Made by a program: the position numbers and the translations under genes. The notes under the pieces were generated by a model, which was not told the DNA's origin, ran no database searches, and saw only the letters and a program-made list of their open reading frames with translations. Shown one piece after another: positions 56,827-64,000 of a DNA stretch of 64,000 nt. The stretch lies in NCBI GenBank assembly GCA_027603945.1, contig JADIIU010000009.1:62001-126000 (forward strand), in the 5' to 3' direction. Source of the stretch: Terramyces sp. JEL0728 (lineage: Eukaryota; Chytridiomycota; Chytridiomycetes; Rhizophydiales; Terramycetaceae). Within the stretch, counting starts at the first letter, position 1. Each line of letters begins with the position of its first letter.

Positions 56827-57599
56827 ATGGACACACCAGATGTTGACAGAAAGCAGGTGCGTTATAACTCATGGTAGATAGATAAAGCAATCAAGGCGCT
56901 ATTTAAATGGAATGCAAAGCAAGGAAAGCAAAACGATTTAATTGAAAAATACGACAAAGTTTGGCTGGTAGTAACAACGAAAAAAATGCCAGACAGGAAG
57001 AGAGTCAAACCAGAATCAATTCTAATTACCAATTCGCTATACAACGATAAAGAAATCTGTCTTTTCACAAAAGACCCCCAAAAAGATTACAAGGAAAAAC
57101 TCACCACAGAAGGAGTAGAAAATGTCAAAGTAATAGGATTAAGCAAGTTGAAGGCTAAATACAAGCCATATGAAGCTAAAAGGGAATTGGCGGCATCGTA
57201 CGACTTGTTTGTGACTGACAACCGTATTGTTGAATTCTTGCCAAAGTTGCTGGGAAAGACCTTCTTTCAAAAGAAAAAGTATTTGTTGTCTGATTTAGAA
57301 TCCCTGTTACTGTTGATTTGCGCAAGGAGCACATCAAACCAGAAGTCGACAGAGTCCGCAACTCCACATTCATTCATTTCAATATGGGAACTTGTTTGTA
57401 ACTTGCTATTTATCCTAGGTCTATTTACGCTGCTACTACTGAAATGACTCAAGAGCAATGTGTAGAGAATGTCGTTGACATCTGGAATGAACTTGATAAA
57501 ATACCCGGCAAGTGGGATAACATTTTATCAATTAATTTAAAACTCACTGAATCAATTTCACTTCCAATTTACGCAACACTGCCAGAACCAGATGAATAA
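56827..57599 (+). CDS. UTP30: Utp30/RSL1D1-like ribosomal L1-domain protein
   Basis: Introns 56857-56877, 57279-57298 and 57398-57418 (21, 20, 21 nt) join to 236 aa. The L1-type domain has WLVVTTKKMPDRKR, VIGLSKLKAKYKPYEAKREL, SYDLFVTDNRIVEFLPKLLG, KKKIPVTVDL, then STFIHFNMGTC, TQEQCVENV and SLPIYATLP. KLKxKYKPYEAKR and NxGTC distinguish Utp30/RSL1D1 from the ribosomal protein uL1 itself. The yeast protein is a nucleolar pre-ribosome factor. The stop is within GAATAAAG, a fused polyadenylation signal. A telo-box in the promoter fits co-regulation with other ribosome-biogenesis genes. Confidence 0.9.
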
Positions 57600-57636
57600 A
57601 GTAATTATTTGAATGAAATTGATTTTATTAATAGAT

Positions 57637-58744
57637 TCACTGTAAGCACTCTGTAAAAGATTGTCGCAGCAATTCTTCATTTAAATGATGACCAATGAAC
57701 ACCAATTTGTTTGTCCTCTTTTCCTCTCCCCATTCTTGCCCTTTTTGAATGTCAAATAACTCCAAGACGGATTGAACTACATATTTGTGATGATTGCCCA
57801 TATTAACCAACGCCTTAAACCTCAGTATTTCCATATCTTTGCCAATCGATCTTTCCCATAATACTTTCTGTAGCCATTCGTCAAGTTTCTTGTTGTCCAC
57901 TGTTCCCTCCAGACTAAAAGCGATTGTTTTGACAGTCTAAATTAGAGAAAGCAACCTGTACTGCATGCTCAACGTGTATTTTGTTTTCTTTTTCAAATGG
58001 ATCTTTGTGATGGTGATCAAACGAATGCAAATCAAAGATAAAGTCGACATCTGCCTGTGATTGAACTGTTTCTGCAATCTTGGCAACAGAGTTGATGGCA
58101 CCAATTCGAGCTTTGAGTGCCAAAAGCGTAGGAGGGTCTACCAAATCAATCTTGTTTAGTATGATTCGATCGGCCAGTGCGATCTGTCTAAATTAGCCAT
58201 TATTACTTTGTTGCTTCATTCAAACCAACTTTGGCTTCATCCAAATAGTTGGAGATGTTTTTCGCGTCTACGACAGTTACAATACCTAATATTAGATACA
58301 GGCACCATCAAGGTACAGCTCACTTTGAAGTGCCTCGTCCAGCCAAAACATCGAAGCTATTGGCCCTGGATCAGCGAGGCCTGTAGTTTCTAGTAATACA
58401 TAATCAAATGTTTTGTTTCTTTTCAGCAAGTTTTCAATAGCTTTCACTCCTGAATCTTTTATTGAACAGCAGAAACAGCCGTTTGCCAACTCTAGCCACT
58501 CTTCTGTGATCTTGCCATCCTTCAAACTGAGGCTCTTGTCGATGCCTGAACTTGATCCAAATTCGTTTAATATAACAGCAATCTTTTTGTTGTGTGTATT
58601 GTCATTTAATAATCCCATGATGAGTGTGGTTTTTCCAGAGCCTAGAAATCCAGTAATAATGGTAACGGGGACTGGACTAGTCCTCATTGATGTGATAGAT
58701 ACGCTTTGCACGTCAGGAACTAGCATTGGTATATCGTCGTCCAT
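57637..58744 (-). CDS. ZNG1: CobW-family GTPase, ZNG1/CBWD-like zinc chaperone
   Basis: Introns 58286-58305, 58188-58206 and 57937-57955 (20, 19, 19 nt) join to 349 aa. The GTPase core has GFLGSGKTT (P-loop), VILNEFG, the metal motif NGCFCCSIK, LLETTGLADPGPIASMFW and NKIDLV. A His-rich HSFDHHHKD loop and the CobW C-terminal domain (EILRFKALV...VQSVLELFD...TNKLVFIGHHL) follow. ZNG1 hands zinc to methionine aminopeptidase through a short N-terminal element with a CPEL/LVP-like motif; here DDDIPMLVPDV occupies that place. The ATG at 58744 is preferred to an upstream TTG. Confidence 0.92.
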
Positions 58745-58835
58745 TGGATTCAAAGTAGAGATTAGTGATAAATTTAAAAAAATTAGTCGAGACAATGGCC
58801 AGCTACCACCGGATCAACAAGATTGGCTTCAATAT

Positions 58836-60452
58836 TTATTGCTTATTTTCCTTTTTGACGTACTTTTCCTTTTCGATTCTCTTTTCCAAGAATAGCATGA
58901 GAGCGTCCTTCCCTTCTTTTACTGCTGCATTTAATTCAATTGAAAAGTTGTTGTCACGCAAATCCAGGTACTACATTAGTGCATGGTTACTGAGATTAAT
59001 TTCAGCCCAACAAATTCATTTGGAATGTCCAACAAGTGATTATTATCGGCAGCGAATCTGGTTAATTTGGTGCATTGGCCTAGTCCGCCTGGCAAGGCAG
59101 ACAACAAGTTAAATCTGCATTCAAGAACGGTCAGATTTGCAAGAGAGCTAATTTAAGCAGCAGTTACCAAATTGAATCGGGGAGCTTTTCAATCTTGTTG
59201 TTGCTGATAAACAATTTTTGCAGCTTATCCAACTTTTTTATATTTTCTGGAATAGAATTTAATCCATTGTGAGCGACATCCAACTCCAGCAACGGCAGTT
59301 CCAAGATTTCATCGCAAATGGTACTGAGATTATTGTTGCTAATGTAGAGTTTCGTCAGGCTGGAAAGGCTGGATAAAGATTCGGGGAGATTGAACGTGGT
59401 GATTCTATTCTTGCGAACATCCAGTTTCACCAGCTGGATAAGGTTTCCAATGTTCAATGGTAAAGCTGTGATCGAACAGTCTTGACAATCCAAAGTTTTC
59501 AAGTTGACTAAATCACAAATACTATCTGCCTTTAAATTAGAAATACCTGGCATTTCTTCAATCCTTGGATGCTGTCTGATAATCAGTTCCTGCAGGTTAA
59601 CCCAGTTTTCCAGAGCCCAAGGGAAGTGTTCCGATTTAGTGTTATAAATAATCAAAGATTTTAAGTTAGTCATTGAAGAGCAAGATATTGGCAGTCCAAT
59701 TAAGTTGTGGTTTTCTTGCAATTCTAATATTTCCAAATTCGACAGGTTGCCAATTTGATCCGGAAGTTCATGCAGATTATTCCCAGATAGTTTGAGCACG
59801 ACTAAATTAAAAAGCGATCCAAATGATGATGGGAGTCCGGAAATAGTGTTTTTTGATAGATCGAGATACTGTTGTAAAGCGTAAACTACCTTCAGATTAG
59901 ATATTCTGTCAATTTTTTGTCCTACTGATTTTATCTTGTTGTCATTCAGTAGCAGCTTGGACAAGTTCTCTTGCAGGTCGAATAGGCATTCTGGAATTTC
60001 CTTCAATTAGAGTAGAGATACCGTCAATAAATTCTTTGATAAATCCAAAGTTTTTAAATTCTTCAGCAATCCAAACTGTTCCGGAATCGTTCTAGTTTAG
60101 CAGCTACGTACTCTATCTGATTCGAACCAAGATTGAGGGTTTCCAAATTCTCCAGTTTTCCAATGGTGTCGGTAATTTGAGAGTAAAATAGTCTGTTATT
60201 ACTCGCCAGTATCGTAACTATCGACACTGGTAATCCAGAAGGAAAGCATTTTAGATTATTATCACTGACATCAAGAAAGTTTAGCGAGTCTAATTCGCCA
60301 ATCTCTGGCAGAAGCTGCAATGAGTTCTGGTTCAATTTTAATCTTTTCAGCTTCTTCATTTTCAACACATTTTTCGGCAATTCCTTGATTTTTTGATTTG
60401 ACAAATCCAATTCGCTCCCATAATCTTCTACTTTTGATGCGCAACACCCCAT
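58836..60452 (-). CDS. Leucine-rich repeat protein with N-terminal acylation motif
   Basis: Six introns of 20-21 nt (60092-60111, 60001-60021, 59869-59889, 59526-59546, 59148-59167, 58971-58990) join to 497 aa. The start reads MGCCASK: Gly2 for N-myristoylation and Cys3/Cys4 for palmitoylation. The rest is ~16 leucine-rich repeats of ~23 residues (LxxLxLSxNxI/LxxLP), ending in a charged coil. Two introns (59869-59889, 59526-59546) are 21 nt, in frame and stop-free, and only their removal keeps the LRR spacing. Type resembles Ras-group (PIRL/SHOC2-like) LRRs that act as membrane-bound scaffolds. I do not know an orthologue. Such acylated LRRs are unusual in fungi. Confidence 0.82.
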
Positions 60453-60694
60453 TTTATCAAACACTTTTTCGTGTCAAAGTTGATATAGAGCAATCACATG
60501 CTAATATATTGACTTTGTGAATATCTGACTTGATTTAAATCTTGAATTGGGGAAGGGATTTACAAATTATCGTCAAGTGTAATTTTTGAATGTTAAATGG
60601 GCAATAATACATCCAGGATACTCTCAAGTGATTTGGATTGAGTTTCTACTTGAAAATTGTCACATGGAGCTTTACTTTAAATTTCAACAATCTG

Positions 60695-61683
60695 ATGCAA
60701 AGATTTCACACAAAAGGATTCAACGGATACGCAGTAGAGTTCAGTCCGTTCTTTAAAGAGCGGTGCGCAGTGGCATCCGCAGCAAATTTCGGAATAGTTG
60801 GTAATGGAAGACTGTGGATTCTGCACAATAACACTGTCCAGCAATTGTAATAATTACTAATCAAGATACGACACTCAAGACGGACTTTTTGATCTTAGTT
60901 GGGCAGAAAACCATGAAAATCAATTGGTTACTGGGTCTGGAGATGGGTCAATCAAATTATTTGATGTTACAATGCCAGTAGATTCTATTTGATATTAGGA
61001 TTTTCCAGTAAAGAATTATTTAGAGCATACAAAGGAAGTCTACTCGGTAAACTGGAACATGGTAGCAAAGAATACTTTTATTTCAGGATCATGGGATTTG
61101 TCAATCAAACTTGTATTTGGACTTAATATTAGTGGAATCCAGAAATCCCACACTCTATTCAAACGTGGCAGGAACATGGACATTGTATTTATCAAACTGT
61201 TTGGTGTCCCCACAGTGCCGAGGTGTTTGCTTCTGCTTCTGGCGACCATACCGTTAAACTATGGGATATCAGATCGCCGCAATCAGTGCAGACATTCAAA
61301 GCACACAATAACGAAGTTCTGGCTCTGGATTGGAACAAGTATGTAAAGAACACCATCGTTACAGGTAGGTTTTGTTAACATGAGGAAGTGTTGATACCAC
61401 CATAAAACAATGGGATCTAAGAATGACCAATCAACCTACGCTCGTCCTACAAGGGCATGAATATGCTGTGAAAAAGATAAAATGTTCGCCCCACGATGGA
61501 AATATGATTGCAAGTGTATCGTACGATATGACAATGCGATTGTGGAATCTGGCAATGTGTAAGCAAACGTTTGTGCATGATAAACACACAGAGTTTGTTC
61601 ACGGGCTAGATTTCTCACTCTTTATTCCAGGACTGATCGCAACATGTGCCTGGGATGAAGCTGTTGATTTCATACAAATATAA
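60695..61683 (+). CDS. PEX7: Peroxin 7, PTS2 receptor (WD40)
   Basis: Introns 60847-60865, 60978-60998, 61113-61132 and 61365-61384 (19, 21, 20, 20 nt) join to 302 aa. The N-terminus RFHTKGFNGYAVEFSPF followed by GNGRLWIL is diagnostic for Pex7. Six WD40 blades follow (LVTGSGDGSIKLFD, SGSWDLSIKL, ASASGDHTVKLWD, TGSVDTTIKQWD, ASVSYDMTMRLW, CAWDEAV). Pex7 carries proteins bearing the N-terminal PTS2 signal into peroxisomes together with Pex20/Pex5-type co-receptors, so functional peroxisomes are implied. The last blade is slightly short, so a small final exon could have been missed. Confidence 0.93.
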
Positions 61684-61995
61684 TACAATGTAGCATTATC
61701 TTATTCGGCCCTGTTGATTAATGAAATTGGTATCATGGGACTCTACTACCAGTGGATTTCGCTGTAACCGGTAACACGTTGCTGGGTGAGTTTTCCGCAC
61801 AAATCCAAAATTTGAAGCAGAAAGGCTTTCGGATAAGAATGCAAATGCTCAACTACTAGCGGATATAATATTTGATGGATTTGGTTATTTCCAATCTTTC
61901 TTTTCTTGAAATGGATTTCCCGTCTGTACAGCCTCATTAATCTGTGCGCAAAGACAGAAAAAGTATAAATTTCAGGTGAAGGCAGGCAGGCAGAA
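61684..61995. other. Gap between PEX7 and S1/P1 nuclease gene
   Basis: About 310 bp. No supported gene. A GGCAGGCAGGCAG run lies just before the nuclease start at 61996. Confidence 0.4.
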
Positions 61996-62859
61996 ATGGC
62001 TTTGATTGTCTCGCTACTATTTAGTGCACCCTCTGTCTATGCATGGGGAAGTGAAGGGCATCAAATCGTTGGAAGTATTGCTCAAAATTATCTGGACACC
62101 AATGCTGCCACACACGTCAACTCAATCCTATCTGCTAACCAAGGACAAATGTCAGCTGTTGCCACCTGGGCTGACTCTTACAAGGTAGTTGGCGTTTAAT
62201 TCTAGTATACATCAGCAGGAGCCTTTTCAAAACCACTTCATTTTGTGGATATCCAGGACAATCCACCAACCAGCTGCGGCTACAACGAAGAACGAGACTG
62301 CTCCAACGCCAACTGCATCAACACTGCTATCCAAACTTACACAGAACAACTATGTGATTCGACCAAGAACTTGAACGCATTAAAGTTCTTGATCCACTTC
62401 TTTGGGGACATCACCCAGCCGCTCCACAATTCTTACAGAGATGTCGGAGGCAACAGCGACAGTGTTACCTATAACGGTGCGTCTACCAATCTTCACCATA
62501 TTTGGGATACTGAAATGGTCCAAGATCGCATTGCTGCAAATACCGACCAAGCGGCTTATGTTTCCAATCTGATTAAAGCAATCGACTCTGGTGCGTACAG
62601 CTCTGTGAAATCAACATGGGTATCTTCTCAAGCCTACAATGCAGCGTCATCTTATGGAAACAACCTCGCGTCCATCGACTATTCCAAAGATTCTGATATT
62701 TACGACTGCTCTTATACATGGGTTCAATACGATGCAAACCCTTCTCAAGACTTTTCTGGCTCCTACTATCAAGGAGCTGCACCAATTGTTGATGTTCAGT
62801 TGGCCAAGGGTGGCTATCGGTTGGCCAAACACCTAAGTGCAGCTTTTGCAAAATGCTGA
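61996..62859 (+). CDS. Secreted S1/P1-type zinc nuclease
   Basis: A 21-nt intron at 62185-62205 joins to 280 aa. A signal peptide (~1-16, cut after VYA) exposes Trp1, required for zinc binding. Zinc ligands follow: WGSEGHQIVG (Trp1 and His), WADSY (Asp), LHFVDI (His), FFGDITQPLH (His/Asp/His) and LHHIWD (His/Asp). Cysteines for disulfides are present (SCGYNEERDC, CINTA). S1/P1 nucleases cut single-stranded DNA and RNA; fungi and protists secrete them to scavenge nucleotides or phosphate. No GPI or membrane anchor at the C-terminus, so it is probably free or vacuolar. Confidence 0.93.
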
Positions 62860-63071
62860 GTCTGCACGACGTAATAAAGCTAGATTTTCATCCGTTAGTT
62901 GTTTATTGCCAGATATTTTACCAAGGCATCTGAAAGCCAATTCGCTATGTTCTTGGGAAATTAAAGTCTGGAAGATCCTGGAAACCTAATCTGTATCGCC
63001 AGTGGCTATGGAAACAGACTGCGCTGTAGGTTAGCTGTCTTTTAAAATTAACTTTTTTTTTCTTTTTTGTG

Positions 63072-64000
63072 ATGGATTTTTTCAAAGTATTGGGAGCTGG
63101 AGCCAAATTCAACAGGAAATACAAGCCAGAAAGGAAGGAAACTAAGGAAATCAAGAAGGTGGATGACGATGAACCAGAATTAGATTTCTTTAATGACAAA
63201 CCAAAACCAAAAATCTTGGAAACAATTCAGGACGCAAATGAATGGAGAAAAAAGAATAACATCAAAGTATATGGGACAGATGTTCCTCATCCTTTCAAAA
63301 CCTTTGAGGAATTAGGAGAGAGATTTCAGTTTAAAAACTATTTGCAGAAAAATATTTCCAGTGTGTATGAAACCCCAACGCCAATTCAAATGCAATCCCT
63401 TCCTGTCATTCTCCATGGAAGAGACTTGATTGCGTGTGCCCCAACAGGTTCTGGTAAAACTTTAGCATTCTTATTGCCTGTTTTACATGTTTTGAAGGCA
63501 CCAGCAAAAGAGGGGTTCAGAGCAGTAATTATATCTCCAACGAGAGAGTTAGCTGCTCAGGTATTGCGTTTCTAATGTAGATTCACCGTGAGATACAAAA
63601 GTTGATTGTTGGGAAGCCATTTAAAGTCTGTGTATTGTCAAAAGCTAATACTGCAAGCAATTTGAAGAGCTATGGTACTCAATGATTAACAAGATATTCT
63701 TATTACGACGCCTCTTGTCCTTGTGAACGCACTGAAGCATGAAATATTTAAATTAGACAGGTGAATTTCGCTCTAACGCCAGAGTACGGCAGCTTGTGCT
63801 GGATGAAGCTGATAAACTGCTAGAAGCTGGATTCCTCGAGCAAGTGGATGATATTTTCTCTGCCTGTACAGACTCTAAACTCCAGATATCCTTATTCAGT
63901 GCCACGATTTCATCTGGAGTGGAAGAGCTGGCTAAAAGTTTTATGAAAGATCCGCTGAGAATCGTTGTAGGGTTAAAGTAAGATATTGGTAACGCCAGGA
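63072..64000 (+). CDS. ROK1: DEAD-box RNA helicase Rok1/DDX52 (3' end outside window)
   Basis: From the ATG at 63072 (an upstream GTG is not used) to the window edge. Introns 63561-63580, 63675-63693, 63761-63782 and the last, 63978-63998, which ends two bases before the window end. Motifs: Q-motif region [14 protein letters not shown] (I), PTRELAAQ (Ia), TTPLVL (Ib), DEAD (II) and SAT (III). The N-terminal [20 protein letters not shown] is characteristic of Rok1/DDX52, needed for snR30-dependent 18S rRNA processing. The second RecA domain lies beyond the window. Confidence 0.92.

Noticed and set aside
56827..57599. Ribosomal protein uL1 (RPL10A)
   Set aside because: KLKAKYKPYEAKREL and the NMGTC block are Utp30/RSL1D1 features, absent from uL1.

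Overview
This is nuclear DNA from a compact eukaryotic genome: about 46 protein genes on both strands in 64 kb, with short intergenic gaps and no tRNA, rRNA, CRISPR array or transposon that I could recognise. Most genes look broken when read as single ORFs. They become full-length members of known families once very short introns, nearly all 19-24 nt, are removed. I placed about 115 such introns by eye, and in nearly every gene the spliced length comes out as a multiple of three with conserved domains restored. The gene content points to an early-diverging, probably zoosporic, fungus or close fungal relative. Fungal-type genes are a PX-PH-RhoGAP Bem3-like protein, an F-BAR-DEP-RhoGAP Rgd2-like protein, Ste11- and Ste7/Byr1-type MAP kinase cascade kinases, an Atf1-type bZIP and GPC1. 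CFAP57 implies a flagellum. NDUFA9, D-lactate dehydrogenase and ClpP imply a respiring mitochondrion with complex I, and PEX7 implies peroxisomes. That argues against a canonical microsporidian. A rozellid, aphelid or reduced chytrid would fit, but I cannot name the species.

Layout. 1-9.3 kb: a partial helical-repeat gene, a disordered basic/serine-rich protein, a short Nnf1-like kinetochore gene and a SAM-RA-kinase MAPKKK. 9.4-17.5 kb: Bem3-like RhoGAP, GPC acyltransferase, SWI3/RSC8 and D-lactate dehydrogenase. 17.5-26 kb: Prp43, an AIG2-like enzyme, a SCOC-like coiled coil, a TrmB methyltransferase with a TRM13-type zinc finger, a multi-pass membrane protein, NDUFA9 and a divergent peptidyl-tRNA hydrolase. 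26-34 kb: a USP3-like deubiquitinase, a Clr2/HMG-box fusion, an ATF bZIP, TRAPPC4, AK6/Fap7 and ACMSD. 34-42 kb: eIF6, an amino-acid transporter, two Rab8/Sec4-like GTPases flanking ClpP, a MAPKK and Hop2. 42-56 kb: a KH-like protein, UreF, Rgd2-like RhoGAP, beta-tubulin, a UBAP1-like ESCRT-I subunit, CFAP57 and Pol5. 57-64 kb: Utp30, ZNG1/CobW, an acylated LRR protein, PEX7, an S1/P1 nuclease and a Rok1 helicase cut by the window edge.

How they fit together. Ribosome biogenesis and translation recur (Prp43, AK6/Fap7, eIF6, Pol5, Utp30, Rok1, TrmB). So do signalling and polarity (MAPKKK, MAPKK, ATF, two RhoGAPs, two Rabs, TRAPPC4, SCOC) and chromatin (SWI3, Clr2/HMG, Nnf1-like, Hop2). Genes are not in operons; neighbours are related by tight packing rather than shared function.

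The most unusual signal is the splicing system. Introns of about 20 nt have a branch-like YTAAY element only a few bases before the acceptor. There are a few apparent non-AG acceptors and a beta-tubulin start codon that seems to be split by an intron.
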